NCBI RefSeq assembly: GCF_014838745.1
Contig: NZ_JABUXR010000003.1
Span: forward strand, 113,222-177,221
Direction of reading: 5' to 3'
From: Limosilactobacillus urinaemulieris
GTDB lineage: Bacteria > Bacillota > Bacilli > Lactobacillales > Lactobacillaceae
DNA: 64,000 nucleotides
A program made the translations under genes and the position numbers. Position 1 is the first letter of the stretch, and each line of letters opens with the position of its first letter. This document shows, piece by piece, positions 17,754 through 27,824 of this stretch. The notes beneath the pieces are model-generated. The model did not search any database. It saw nothing but the letters and a program-made list of their open reading frames with translations, and was not told the DNA's origin.

Positions 17754-19622
17754 GTGAACAGCAAATTAAAATTTTATCAGTCAATCAAATTTAAAATCGC
17801 CCTCGTTTTCGCGTTAATGTTAATGTTAACGTTGGAATGCGTTGGGGCGGTTTTTGTGCGTCAATTGGAACATCAGAATTTAAATACGTTTAAGCAAACA
17901 ATTGAGCTTCCTTCTTACGTGGATAATTCGTTAAGTGAACAGTTAGTAAATACTAACCATAAGAAGGCTAATCAAAATATCCGGAAAATTTTGGCTGAAG
18001 TTAACAATAACAATATCTCAGAAATTCGGGTAATTGATAGTCAAGGCGTCGTTCGCGGAACCAGTAATTTCGATAATCGAAATATGATTGGTCAAAAAAC
18101 TACCGAGCAAATGGTAAAGGCAACGCTGGTTAATAACCGTTCTCACACCGAAAACGTCTATGATAATAGCAACCATACACGTTACTACGTTAATATTATT
18201 CCGTTAGTAGACAACAGTAATAATAACGTGGTTGGGGTTGTCTACCTTCGTGCCAGCTTAGAGAGTGTTTACTCAAATATTAACAGCATCACTTTAATTT
18301 ACCTTTCTGCAGCGTTGATCACGATCGTAATCGGACTATTGCTAGCAATTATTATTTCCCAGGAAATAACTCGACCGATTGAAGAAATGCGGAAACAAAC
18401 TCTTCGAATTGCTCGTGGTGATTTTTCAGGGCAAGTTCGGGTAATGGGAAACGATGAATTAGGTCAATTAGCTGGGGCAGTTAATAACCTCTCAGTTCGG
18501 GTTGAAGAGGCACAGGAGTCAAGTGATTCTGAGCGGCGGCGGTTGGATAGCGTTCTATCACACATGTCTGATGGTGTTTTAGCAACGGACCGGCGAGGCA
18601 ACGTAACGATTGTTAACAATATGGCACTCCAGTTATTAGGGGTAGAACATGAAGATGAGCTAATCGGAAAATCAATTATTGATGTTCTTGATATTCGTCA
18701 CGATTATACTGTTCGGCAGCTTGTTAATAGCGAACAGAAAGAAATGATTCTTGATATGTCAAATTCAGGAAGTAATTTGATATTGAATGCTTACTTCTCA
18801 CCAATTCAGCGAGAATCCGGATTTGTTAGCGGACTAGTCTGTGTTCTTCACGACGTTACTAGTCAGCAAAAAGAGGAACAGGAGCGAAAAGAATTCGTTT
18901 CTAATGTTTCCCATGAATTACGGACGCCATTAACCAGTGTTAAGAGTTATGTTGAAGCATTGAGTGACGGTGCGTGGCAAGATAAAGAAATTGCGCCCCA
19001 ATTTTTAAAGGTTGTTCAGGATGAAACTGAACGAATGATTCGGATGATTAACGACCTACTGAGCCTTTCACGGATGGATGCCGGTACCACAAAGTTAAAC
19101 CTCGAGTACGTTAATATTAATGAGCTTTTTAACTATATTCTGAATCGGTTCGATATGATTATTAAGAAGGAAGAGGACCCGAAAAAGAAAAAGTACACGA
19201 TCGAACGCTTCTTTACCAAGAAGGATCTATGGGTTGAAATTGATACCGATAAGTTTACCCAAGTTATTGATAATATCATGAATAATGCGATTAAGTATTC
19301 TCCAGATGGTGGTGTAATTACTGCCCGGTTACTAGAAACGCACAACCATGTTATTATGAGTATTTCTGACCAGGGCCTTGGAATCCCACGAAAGGATTTA
19401 GGCCATATCTTTGACCGCTTCTTCCGGGTTGATAAGGCACGAAGCCGAAAACAGGGAGGTACAGGGCTTGGCCTTGCCATCTCCAAAGAGGTTGTAAACA
19501 TGCTCGGTGGTCAGATTTGGGTTGATAGTGTTGAAGGTAAAGGTTCAACTTTCTACATTTCCTTGCCATACGTACCATATGAAGAGGGGGACGAGTGGGA
19601 TGATCAAAAAGATCAAAACTAA
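17754..19622 (+). CDS. walK: Sensor histidine kinase WalK (YycG)
   Basis: A 622-residue membrane kinase. TM1 (about residues 13-35) and TM2 (about 182-204) enclose an extracellular PDC-like domain of about 145 residues. HAMP (about 205-255), PAS (about 260-370), the phospho-acceptor histidine in NVSHELRTPLTSV, and the ATPase with NNAIKYSPDG, DQGLGIP and GGTGLGLAI follow. It phosphorylates WalR. The start is GTG with AGAGGC upstream. Its 3' end overlaps walH by 23 bases. Confidence 0.96.
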   Translation: MNSKLKFYQSIKFKIALVFALMLMLTLECVGAVFVRQLEHQNLNTFKQTIELPSYVDNSLSEQLVNTNHKKANQNIRKILAEVNNNNISEIRVIDSQGVVRGTSNFDNRNMIGQKTTEQMVKATLVNNRSHTENVYDNSNHTRYYVNIIPLVDNSNNNVVGVVYLRASLESVYSNINSITLIYLSAALITIVIGLLLAIIISQEITRPIEEMRKQTLRIARGDFSGQVRVMGNDELGQLAGAVNNLSVRVEEAQESSDSERRRLDSVLSHMSDGVLATDRRGNVTIVNNMALQLLGVEHEDELIGKSIIDVLDIRHDYTVRQLVNSEQKEMILDMSNSGSNLILNAYFSPIQRESGFVSGLVCVLHDVTSQQKEEQERKEFVSNVSHELRTPLTSVKSYVEALSDGAWQDKEIAPQFLKVVQDETERMIRMINDLLSLSRMDAGTTKLNLEYVNINELFNYILNRFDMIIKKEEDPKKKKYTIERFFTKKDLWVEIDTDKFTQVIDNIMNNAIKYSPDGGVITARLLETHNHVIMSISDQGLGIPRKDLGHIFDRFFRVDKARSRKQGGTGLGLAISKEVVNMLGGQIWVDSVEGKGSTFYISLPYVPYEEGDEWDDQKDQN

Positions 19623-20892
19623 TTGGTTAGCCATTGCGTTAACCATTGTAGTAGTAATTAGTTTATTCTTAACTGCTGCAATCTGGTCTAACCCTATACA
19701 ATACGAGCGAACAAGAGATAGTTCGAACTCACGGAGCCTCAATACACCCCAGTTAATCGGTGATCTATACTTACCGACTCAAGTAGTACACGTTGATGCT
19801 AACCAGCAACAATTTTTACTATATAGCTCACGGAAAAATTTAATTACGACTATTCGACACCAATTACGCGGTTATCAGTTGGGACGTGCTAGTCTGGTAA
19901 AAAGTGATAATAGCGACGTTTACCTTAGCTATCTTCACCAGCCTAATTCGCTAATGGTAAGTTATCCGGATAGTATTACGGGAACAATTTTTAACGAAAC
20001 CTTTTCGCAGTCGATTGATACTAGTCGGGTTAAGCAGATTGACCATATTTTAATTCCATTAAATAATCCACGGAATATTTATTTACTAAATGATCGCGGT
20101 TATAAAGTCTACCGGGCACGGATTAGTCAAGCAAAGAAAAATAGTAGTTTAACTTCCTTAATTAAGGGGACGTCAAAGGTAGAAGTTGATCATAAGATCA
20201 TTCACGGTCAAACGATGCTTCTTTACCCAAAGAGTTTTACGTTACCGGTTTTTGGCTACCAGGTAACAGCGCAAAATATTGATACCTTAAGTCAAAATCT
20301 TATTAGTACAAATAAGCAGTCTTCAATTACAACTGAACATAAGGGAAACACAACTGTTTATCGTGATGGCGAAAATAAACGGGTAATTTATAATCATCAA
20401 AATGGTACTGTCCGTTATGAGAACTACGTAAGTCATGATGATGTGCCAAAATCTAGTCAGCTATATAGTTATTTCTTTAATCGAATCGCTAAAACCGGAA
20501 TTCCAATGGATAATCTCCGCTATGATGGGATTAGTGATCACCAGCGGAACATTAATTACCGGAGTTATGTCGAAGGATTTCCAATTTTTAACTCTGCTGG
20601 GTATGGTGATATTCGGATGTCATCAAAGGTTAATGGAATGAACAAAACCTGGTTGAGTTTATACAGCATTCAAGTTCCATTGCCGATTAACCATAAGCCA
20701 GTTCGTCTTCCTTCAACGACGACGGTCTTTAAGCAGCTTCGGGCAAGTAACCGGCTTAAGGATATTAAAGGAATCAGGGTTGGTTACCTTTGGAAAGAAA
20801 ATACAAGTGATAACAGTACTGTTAAATTAACGCCAACCTACTTTGTTGACTATCATGGACAGTGGGTTGACTACACCGAATTACAGAAGTAA
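19600..20892 (+). CDS. walH: WalK regulator WalH (YycH)
   Basis: A 430-residue protein with one N-terminal transmembrane helix (WLAIALTIVVVISLFL) and a large extracytoplasmic domain. Together with WalI it modulates WalK activity in the membrane. I place the start at the ATG at 19600, preceded by a GAGGGGG site; a longer ORF upstream is out of context and only shadows walK. It ends 15 bases before walI. Identity rests on membrane topology and its place in the operon, since YycH proteins vary in sequence. Confidence 0.88.
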   Translation: MIKKIKTNWLAIALTIVVVISLFLTAAIWSNPIQYERTRDSSNSRSLNTPQLIGDLYLPTQVVHVDANQQQFLLYSSRKNLITTIRHQLRGYQLGRASLVKSDNSDVYLSYLHQPNSLMVSYPDSITGTIFNETFSQSIDTSRVKQIDHILIPLNNPRNIYLLNDRGYKVYRARISQAKKNSSLTSLIKGTSKVEVDHKIIHGQTMLLYPKSFTLPVFGYQVTAQNIDTLSQNLISTNKQSSITTEHKGNTTVYRDGENKRVIYNHQNGTVRYENYVSHDDVPKSSQLYSYFFNRIAKTGIPMDNLRYDGISDHQRNINYRSYVEGFPIFNSAGYGDIRMSSKVNGMNKTWLSLYSIQVPLPINHKPVRLPSTTTVFKQLRASNRLKDIKGIRVGYLWKENTSDNSTVKLTPTYFVDYHGQWVDYTELQK

Positions 20893-20907
20893 GGGGGGCG
20901 TTGGAAA

Positions 20908-21750
20908 ATGGACTTTAAACGAATTCAATGGATCTTTTTCTTTGCTTTCTTGCTCTTTGATGTAATTATTGCGAGTTCATTATTGGTTGAAAACCGCTTT
21001 ATCGTAACGAATAATCAAAGCAGTCGCTCATCTGTAATCTTGAAGGAAATGAAAGATGATTCGATTAGTTATGGAAAAATAAATGGCGGTCAGCAAAAAG
21101 GGTACTACCTTTCAGGCTACCGTTCTACTGAAGATGGTGCGTTAGATGCTGCATCGACCCGTCTTCATAATCAAGAAACACACTTTTCAAGCAATACCTT
21201 GACGAGTGAATTTAATGATCCAATTAACGTCAATATTGAAACACCTAATGTTCGGTTAAATGAGCTAGTTCATAACAGCCATCAGATAGCATTAGGGAAG
21301 CATTACCAATACAACCCAAATCTTTCAACAAAACGTGTAATTGTTTACACACAAATGGTTGAAGGACGGCCGGTAATGAATAATGATGGACAAATTCGCT
21401 TTCGAGTAAATTCGAATCATGAAGTAACGAGCTATACGCAGACCTTTTTGGAGGGCGTACGAATTCTTCGCCCAGAGACTGCCACGATTAGTCAAAAACG
21501 AGCTGTTGTTTGGCTGTACAAACATAATCAGATTCCAAATAATTCACGAATTCGGTGGGTTCAGTTAGGGTATTCAAGATTACTAAGTACAAATACTAAC
21601 AACCGGAATGTTTATATTCCAACCTGGGTTGCGGAGATTAAAACGAAGAACTCGGGGGCAGTTGAGCGAATCTCAATTAATGCTTTTAACAGTACCATAA
21701 TGAAAAATACAACTACTAGTGTTAATACTGAAGCACTAAATCAGAAGTAA
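20908..21750 (+). CDS. walI: WalK regulator WalI (YycI)
   Basis: A 280-residue single-pass protein that starts MDFKRIQWIFFFAFLLFDV, the usual YycI opening, with one helix and an extracytoplasmic YycI domain containing VYTQMVEGRPVMNNDGQI. It forms a membrane complex with WalH and WalK that tunes the kinase. An AAGGGGGGC ribosome site precedes the ATG. It is followed 14 bases later by walJ. Confidence 0.9.
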   Translation: MDFKRIQWIFFFAFLLFDVIIASSLLVENRFIVTNNQSSRSSVILKEMKDDSISYGKINGGQQKGYYLSGYRSTEDGALDAASTRLHNQETHFSSNTLTSEFNDPINVNIETPNVRLNELVHNSHQIALGKHYQYNPNLSTKRVIVYTQMVEGRPVMNNDGQIRFRVNSNHEVTSYTQTFLEGVRILRPETATISQKRAVVWLYKHNQIPNNSRIRWVQLGYSRLLSTNTNNRNVYIPTWVAEIKTKNSGAVERISINAFNSTIMKNTTTSVNTEALNQK

Positions 21751-21764
21751 AGGAGTAATCTGAG

Positions 21765-22571
21765 GTGACAGAACAGGACCCATTACGTTACAGTATTTTA
21801 GCGAGTGGGAGTACAGGGAATGTAACTTACTTGGAAACCAATGAGCACCGAATCTTGATTGATGCCGGATTAAGTGGCAAACGAATCGAAAATTTAATGG
21901 CGAAGATTGATCGGTCACTAACAGATGTTGATGCTATTTTTGTAACGCATGAACATACCGACCACTGTCATGGAGTTGGAGTGCTTGCCCGGCGTTATGG
22001 AATGGATATCTATGCAAACCAGGGAACTTGGGATGCAATGGCCAATAAAATTGGTAAAGTTCCGTTAGAACAAAAGCATATTATTGCACCAAATAGTGTT
22101 AAGGATCTAGGAGACATTGACGTTGAAAGTTTTGCTGTTTCTCATGATGCAGCGGAACCTCAATTCTATCAGGTTCACCATAATAACAAGACCTTTTGTA
22201 TCATTACGGATACTGGTTATGTTTCTGACCGGGTTGAGGGGACGATTCGAAATGCAGACGCCTACCTAATGGAGTGTAATCATGATACGGAAATGCTACG
22301 GATGGGTCCATATTCTTGGCCGTTAAAACAACGGATCCTAAGCGATACGGGACACCTTTCTAATGAAGAGGGAGCGGATGCATTGATGGATGTCCTTGGC
22401 TCGCGGACTAAGCGCATCTTCTTAGGTCACCGGAGTCAGCATAATAATATGCGTTCGTTAGCTCACCTAACCGTTGCAACAATGATGGAGAGACATGATT
22501 TTGGTGTTAACCATGATTTCCAACTTGTGGATGCAGAGCCAGATAAGCCAAGTAAACTTTTAACAGTGTAA
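21765..22571 (+). CDS. walJ: Metallo-beta-lactamase-fold nuclease WalJ (YycJ)
   Basis: A 268-residue MBL-fold protein with the metal site THEHTDHCHG near residue 66, an aspartate in IITDTGYVS, and the conserved early ILASGSTGNVTYLE. YycJ proteins act as 5'-3' exonucleases linked to DNA mismatch repair and to coordination of wall metabolism with replication. The GTG start has an AAGGAG site 12 bases upstream. Fifth gene of the wal operon; htrA follows after 91 bases. Confidence 0.92.
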   Translation: MTEQDPLRYSILASGSTGNVTYLETNEHRILIDAGLSGKRIENLMAKIDRSLTDVDAIFVTHEHTDHCHGVGVLARRYGMDIYANQGTWDAMANKIGKVPLEQKHIIAPNSVKDLGDIDVESFAVSHDAAEPQFYQVHHNNKTFCIITDTGYVSDRVEGTIRNADAYLMECNHDTEMLRMGPYSWPLKQRILSDTGHLSNEEGADALMDVLGSRTKRIFLGHRSQHNNMRSLAHLTVATMMERHDFGVNHDFQLVDAEPDKPSKLLTV

Positions 22572-22662
22572 TAGTCATCAAAAGACAGATGAAAATTCAA
22601 GCTTTTTTCATAATTTAACGATATATTGAACTTGATAATTATGAGATTGGGGGAGTTATTCG

Positions 22663-23904
22663 ATGAGTGACCAAAAACCGCGAGATACCAAAAATAAATT
22701 TTGGCTAAAGGTGGCTGGAGTTGGCCTTGTCGCTGGTCTAATCGGTGGCGGGCTTTCGCTAGGAATTGGTAATGTGATTGAAAATCATGTTCAAACTTCT
22801 AGTACGAACGTTCCTGCAGGATCAAACAAGTCTGGAGGAACCAAAGTAAATAAAAATAAAGCGAACTTAAGCAACCAAGCGACGAAGGCTTATGATTCTA
22901 CAAAGGATGCTGTTGTAAGTGTTATTAATAAACAGGAAGTTCAGTCATCCAATCAAGGAATTATGGGGATGTTTGGTGGTCAAACTAGCGGTGACTCTTC
23001 TAATTCAGATAGTTCACAAAACTCTGGTAAACTCCAGACAGCCAGCGAAGGATCCGGGGTAATTTATAAGAAGAGCGGTAATTCTGCCTATATTGTTACT
23101 AATAACCATGTTGTTAAGGGCTCAAATGCTTTGCAAGTAATTCTAAGTAATGGGCGCAAGGTAAATGCTAGTCTTGTTGGTTCAGATTCCGCGACTGATT
23201 TAGCAGTTTTAAAGATAAACTCAGCTAACGTTAAAACGGTTGCTGAATTCGGGAACTCAAACTCAATTGCGGCTGGTCAAGACGTCTTAGCAATTGGTTC
23301 ACCAATGGGTAGTGAATATGCTAATACCGTGACTAAGGGGATTATTTCTGCAAAGAGTCGGACGCTAAAGAGTGGTACAGATGGGACGTTAACTTCTGTC
23401 ATCCAAACTGACGCAGCAATTAATTCAGGTAATTCTGGTGGTCCGTTAATTAACATGGCTGGTCAAGTAATCGGAATTAACTCAATGAAGTTAGCCGGGA
23501 GTAGTGATGGTTCTTCCGTTGAGGGGATGGGCTTTGCTATTCCAAGTAACGAAGTAGTTAAGATTATTAACCAGTTAATTAAGGACGGTAAGATTTCTCG
23601 GCCGTCACTGGGGATTAGTATGATTGACTTAAGTCGGGTAACAACTGATCAACAGCAGTCGGTTCTTAAATTACCATCAAATATTACTAAGGGTGTTGTT
23701 ATCATGGATGTTCAGAGTGGCTCAAATGCGCAAACAGCGGGCCTTGAACAGTATGATGTTATTACCAAACTTGGCGATACTAAGATCACTAATACTAGTT
23801 CGCTGAAGTCAGCACTATATAAGTATAAAGTTGGCGATACGACTAAGGTAACTTATTACCGTGATGGTCAGTCTCATACAGCGACATTGAAGCTGGCAAA
23901 ATAA
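22663..23904 (+). CDS. htrA: Membrane-anchored serine protease HtrA (DegP family)
   Basis: A 413-residue surface protease that degrades misfolded exported proteins. A single transmembrane helix (about residues 16-37) is followed by a Ser/Asn/Gln-rich linker, a trypsin-like domain and one PDZ domain (about 310-410). The catalytic triad is visible: His in TNNHVV near residue 148, Asp in ATDLAVL near 178, and Ser in GNSGGPL near 257. The walJ-htrA-rlmH order is common in lactobacilli. A strong hairpin follows. Confidence 0.95.
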   Translation: MSDQKPRDTKNKFWLKVAGVGLVAGLIGGGLSLGIGNVIENHVQTSSTNVPAGSNKSGGTKVNKNKANLSNQATKAYDSTKDAVVSVINKQEVQSSNQGIMGMFGGQTSGDSSNSDSSQNSGKLQTASEGSGVIYKKSGNSAYIVTNNHVVKGSNALQVILSNGRKVNASLVGSDSATDLAVLKINSANVKTVAEFGNSNSIAAGQDVLAIGSPMGSEYANTVTKGIISAKSRTLKSGTDGTLTSVIQTDAAINSGNSGGPLINMAGQVIGINSMKLAGSSDGSSVEGMGFAIPSNEVVKIINQLIKDGKISRPSLGISMIDLSRVTTDQQQSVLKLPSNITKGVVIMDVQSGSNAQTAGLEQYDVITKLGDTKITNTSSLKSALYKYKVGDTTKVTYYRDGQSHTATLKLAK

Positions 23905-23915
23905 ATTAAGTATGA

Positions 23916-23955
23916 AGCAGGAGAAAAGACGGTTCGTTTTCATCCTGCTTTTTTA
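23916..23955 (+). terminator. Terminator after htrA
   Basis: AGCAGGAGAAAA pairs with TTTTCATCCTGCT around GACGGTTCG, then a run of six T residues. Confidence 0.8.
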
Positions 23956-24032
23956 TTGAAAATTGAAGTAGGTTGTCCCTAATGTTATTTGCATTATAAT
24001 AAAACCATTAATAAAAGTGGGGAGAAATGACG

Positions 24033-24530
24033 ATGAATAATCCTAAATTTAAGTATCCTGATACTAAGGCCTATGATTTTGTAGTAGACCGGCTTGCAAA
24101 ACGTGGGGTAACCCAATCAGATTTGGCAAAGATTGTTTATGAAACTCAGCGTCAGTATGAACCTGAAGTTACACTGAAAGAGTGTGAAGATGCTGTTGTT
24201 GACGTTATGCATAAGCGAGAACTAATGAATAACGCAATGGTAATGTTGGAATTAGATCGGTTAACAGAAGAAGGACAAGTCGATGAGCCACTTGCTTCAA
24301 TTATTAAAAATGATGCTGGAGTATTTGGAGTAGACGAAACAATCGCTCTTCAAATTGCAACGATTTATGGAACAATTGGAACAACAAACTTTGGCTATTT
24401 TGACCGGGTTAAGTCTGGAATCATGAAGAAGTTCGATACATCGGATTTGCATGTTAATACTTTTATTGATGATCTGCTTTCAGCAATTGTAGCAGCAGTT
24501 TGTGGAAAGATTGCTCACAAGTATGCTTAA
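24033..24530 (+). CDS. Phosphatidylglycerophosphatase A family protein
   Basis: A 165-residue soluble protein of the PgpA/YutG-like family. The phrase AYDFVVDRLAKRGVT and the central VLELDRLTEEGQVDEPL-type region, followed by DEAL-like EPLASIIKNDAGVFGVDE, fit this group. The C-terminal FIDDLLSAIVAAVCGKI is typical. Members are annotated as phosphatases making phosphatidylglycerol, but the Gram-positive forms have no transmembrane helices, so the substrate is inferred. The ATG at 24033 has GGGGAG eight bases upstream; an ATG at 24027 is too close to that site. Confidence 0.8.
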   Translation: MNNPKFKYPDTKAYDFVVDRLAKRGVTQSDLAKIVYETQRQYEPEVTLKECEDAVVDVMHKRELMNNAMVMLELDRLTEEGQVDEPLASIIKNDAGVFGVDETIALQIATIYGTIGTTNFGYFDRVKSGIMKKFDTSDLHVNTFIDDLLSAIVAAVCGKIAHKYA

Positions 24531-24582
24531 CCTAAAGAAATAACGAATGATAGAACTATTCAGCTAGTTAAACATTCAGCTA

Positions 24583-24626
24583 ACCACGGATCGTGATTTA
24601 GGAACCACTATCCGTGTTATTTTTTA
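24583..24626 (+). terminator. Terminator after the PgpA-like gene
   Basis: CACGGAT (24585-24591) pairs with ATCCGTG (24610-24616) and is followed by TTATTTTTTAA. Confidence 0.65.
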
Positions 24627-24650
24627 ACCAAAATTGGCTGTGAATTAGCT

Positions 24651-24984
24651 TGTGGAAAAGTTAGTGAAAAAATCCGTGAAATTATTTTACTATTGTAAAA
24701 GTGCTTTGATAACAGTCATTAACAGGTGTGTAAAACTTATCCACAAGCTAGAGATTGTGTTGTGGATAAGTGGATTAACTAAGAATCAGCAAGATTAGAT
24801 CGTTGTCATATCAGATAGTTTGAGCGTTACTAACGAACGGTTGTTTTTGTTGATAACTGTGGATAAGTAAAAAATCGGTAAGCGCATTCATACTAATTTT
24901 TCTACCGAACATTCGGAAAAAAGGAAACTATAATCAATTGCCTGTGGATAACTCTGTGGATAAAATGTTGAAAGTGGTGGATAA
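24651..24984. promoter_or_regulatory. DnaA-box cluster upstream of and overlapping the rlmH leader
   Basis: Five perfect TTATCCACA/TGTGGATAA boxes lie at 24737-24745 (minus) and at 24761-24769, 24858-24866, 24943-24951 and 24955-24963 (plus). One-mismatch copies are at 24651-24659, 24848-24856 and 24976-24984. A TATAAT at 24929-24934 probably starts the rlmH transcript, so the last three boxes lie within its leader. About 24.5 kb separates this from dnaN, so it is not the classical dnaA-dnaN origin region. It could titrate DnaA or make rlmH respond to it. Confidence 0.75.
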
Positions 24985-24985
24985 G

Positions 24986-25465
24986 TTGAATATTAAAATT
25001 ATTGGTGTTGGCAAATTAAAAGAAAAGTATTTTAAAGCAGGAATTGCGGAATACTCAAAGCGACTTGGGCGTTTTTGTAAATTCCAAATTGTCGAAGTTC
25101 CGGATGAAAAGGCACCAGAGTCACTGAGTCAAGCAGAAATGGCTGAAGTAATGGCGAAGGAAGGCGAACGAATTCTGGAGAAAATTAAGGATAAAGAATA
25201 TGTTTATGCCTTAGCAATAAAGGGAAAGGAACGGACTTCAGAAGAATTTGCCAAGGAGATTAACCAATTAACCACGTATGGTCATAGTGATATTACCTTT
25301 GTGATTGGTGGTTCTTTAGGTCTTAGTCCGGAAGTCTTAAAACGTGCAAATACTCAAATTTCATTTGGTCGCTTTACCCTGCCTCACCAGTTAATGCGGC
25401 TGGTATTAACTGAACAAGTTTACCGGGCATTTACCATTATTAATGGGCTACCTTATCATAAATAA
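24986..25465 (+). CDS. rlmH: 23S rRNA pseudouridine-1915 N3-methyltransferase RlmH
   Basis: A 159-residue SPOUT methyltransferase that modifies pseudouridine 1915 in helix 69 of 23S rRNA. It begins [19 protein letters not shown] and contains the SAM-binding knot [14 protein letters not shown] and the C-terminal [16 protein letters not shown]. The best start is TTG at 24986: it gives exactly the family length, and the 16 upstream in-frame residues ([10 protein letters not shown] and so on) are encoded by DnaA boxes, not by conserved protein. The ribosome site is weak (GGTGG). Confidence 0.93.
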   Translation: MNIKIIGVGKLKEKYFKAGIAEYSKRLGRFCKFQIVEVPDEKAPESLSQAEMAEVMAKEGERILEKIKDKEYVYALAIKGKERTSEEFAKEINQLTTYGHSDITFVIGGSLGLSPEVLKRANTQISFGRFTLPHQLMRLVLTEQVYRAFTIINGLPYHK

Positions 25466-25469
25466 TAAA

Positions 25470-25507
25470 AAAGTTCACAAACAATCAATTTTTCGTTTGT
25501 GAACTTT
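25470..25507 (+). terminator. Terminator after rlmH
   Basis: AAAGTTCACAAAC pairs perfectly with GTTTGTGAACTTT around a 12-base loop. Confidence 0.75.
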
Positions 25508-26117
25508 CTTTGATCAAATCCTTAAGAAATATTATGATCCAACTTAATAATATTTCCCTTGTGATGACGCTATAGTAATATGTTACATAGAGATTACAAG
25601 GATATTACAATAATGTATCTAAAAGCGGATAAATATAGGTTTAACCCCCTATGAAATAGTGCGGATAGATAGGAAGTAACTTTGTAATAATGCTACTTTT
25701 TATTACTAACTCATAGGAGGATTAACACATGTTATCAAAGAAAAATATACAAATGATGATTCGCAAAGGTCAACCGCAAAAACAGCGGTTTGGTCTTCGA
25801 AAATTAAGCATTGGTGTAGCATCCGTACTTTTAGGATTAACTTTCCTTGGTGCGAGTAGTGCTTCGGCCGATGAAACAGTTAATCAAGGAGAACAAGCGG
25901 TTCAAACGGAGCTAGCAACGCCCCAACCAGTAGAAATTACCGGGAATGAAAGTGCGAGGCAATCGGACAATGATGAGGTAGCGAGTAGTAGTACAGCAGA
26001 AGCGACACCAGTTTCGGGTGAAGTTACTTCGCAAGTGGTGGCAAACTCAGCAAGTGCAGTACAAGATCAGACGCCACCTAGTACACAACCAGTAACCAGC
26101 GCTACTCCAGAAATTAT

Positions 26118-26126
26118 GGGGGGGGG
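26118..26126 (+). repeat. G9 homopolymer inside the adhesin gene
   Basis: Nine consecutive G residues lie in the coding sequence near codon 132 (PEIMGGGTVGS). Such tracts are prone to slipped-strand changes that switch genes on and off. In this copy the tract keeps the upstream frame open. Confidence 0.8.
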
Positions 26127-26415
26127 AACGGTAGGCTCAACTAGCGACCCTGCTTCAGATATCTCACAACAGAATGGGGTAGAAATTAAGTTCCATGATC
26201 AAGATGACTATAATAATGTCCTTCCTGACTATGTTTATATCCCTGGAAAAAATCCGGGCGATAAAATCATGATGGATGAAATTCTTAATTACCTGCCTGC
26301 AGGATTAGAAATCGTGGGAAATCAACCTCAAGAATTTGAAGTGACTGGTGAACCTTTACAAAGTATCTCAGTCTACGTAAGGCACATTATTGAAGAAAAG
26401 ACAGAAAGTAAAGAT

Positions 26416-27824
26416 GTTGAGCAGATTATCTATGGTCACTATGGGACTAATAAGGAAATCCTCAACCACCAAGTAGTGACGTTTACCAGGGTTGTAAGGT
26501 ATGACAAGTACACCAACCAATATGTTGTTCAAGACTGGCAACCAAGTCTAACGTTCCAGGACTACATGGTTGTTCCTAAAGATGGTTTTTCAGCTAACCA
26601 ATCAGTGGTTAAGGGGACAACAGTGAATAGTGATTCTAATACGGTAACGATCGATGTCATGATGAAGAAAAATGAAGTCAGGACAGAAACAAACACGGTC
26701 ACTCGGACAATTATCCTGTACTTACCAGATGGAACAACAAGAGAAATTGTGCAGACGGTAGTGTTTAATCGTGATATTATTACTAACCCGTGGACAAATG
26801 AGACAACATAGAGTGGACCACGGATAAAGATTCATTTGATAGTTACCAGGCAGGAGAAGTTGACGGGGTAATGCCAGACCGGACAGAGCTCAGTCAAGTT
26901 ACGGTTAAGCCAGGAACTAATAGTTGGGTTGAAGAAATTAGGTACCCTCAAAATGAAGTAACAACGGGGACTCGTGATGTCACACGGACAATCAAACTAA
27001 TCTTACCAGATGGTAGTATTAAATATATTCGCCAAACAGTAACGTTTACTCGGCAAGTGACTACGAAGGCGAATGGGGAAGTCGTTTATGGCGAATGGGA
27101 TCAACCAGGAAAGATGCTTAGTAGCTATTCACCGGAAGAGATTGATGGTTACAAACCAGGTGTAGAATATATTCCGAATGTAGTAGTTAATCCTGAAACT
27201 AAGGACTTTGAAGTTGAAGTTCGTTATGAGGCAGCGTACTCAATTACAACTGAAGAAAAGGTAATTAATCGGGTAATCTACCTCCATCACCCGAACGGGA
27301 CGGTTGAACCAATTAAACACTCAGTAACGGTAACTCGCGAAGTAAGAACAAATTTACAAACGGGTGAAAACGAGTACGGCGATTGGACAAGGGCTCACTT
27401 TGCGGAATTTGTTGTGCCAACGGTTGAGGGACATGTTCCAGACATTGAAAAGATTGCGCTGATGGAAGTTAATGGGGAAACAGAGGATCAGATCCACCAC
27501 GTTAACTACCTTGCCCACCAAGTTGATGCTGATACTAAAACGGTTAACCGGGTGATTAAGGTTACAATGCCGGATGGAACCGTAAAGACGATTACCGTAA
27601 CATTTGTTAAACATACTACTAAGCACCCAGTAAACGGTGAAATTATTAGTGAAACTGAATGGCAAGTTGTTGATGGGAATGGAACATGGGCTGAATTTAT
27701 CCCAGAAAAGATTGATGGTTACACACCAAGTCAGGAAAAGGTGGAAGCCGTAACACCGGATGTTAATACTGAGAATGTGTTGGTAGAAATTAGTTACAAG
27801 CAAAATGAAAAGCCAACAGAACCG
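26416..27824 (+). repeat. Five tandem 94-residue repeats in the adhesin
   Basis: Units start at 26416, 26698, 26979, 27261 and 27543. Spacing is 282, 281, 282 and 282 bases, and the odd 281 reveals the one-base loss in unit 2. Units 2-5 begin with V-T/N-R-hydrophobic (VTRTIILYLPDG, VTRTIKLILPDG, VINRVIYLHHPNG, VNRVIKVTMPDG), have F/V-T-R or V-K near residue 25, and G-E-W or a similar motif near 38. The first unit is divergent. Confidence 0.8.

Noticed and set aside
24901-24920. LexA site CCGAACATTCGG before rlmH
   Set aside because: The half sites are too close; LexA needs four bases between CGAAC and GTTCG.
26118-26811. G9 tract change as a cure for the downstream frameshift
   Set aside because: A one-base gain would read the frame that contains TGA at 26799 before the repeat-2 lesion, so it cannot restore the full adhesin.
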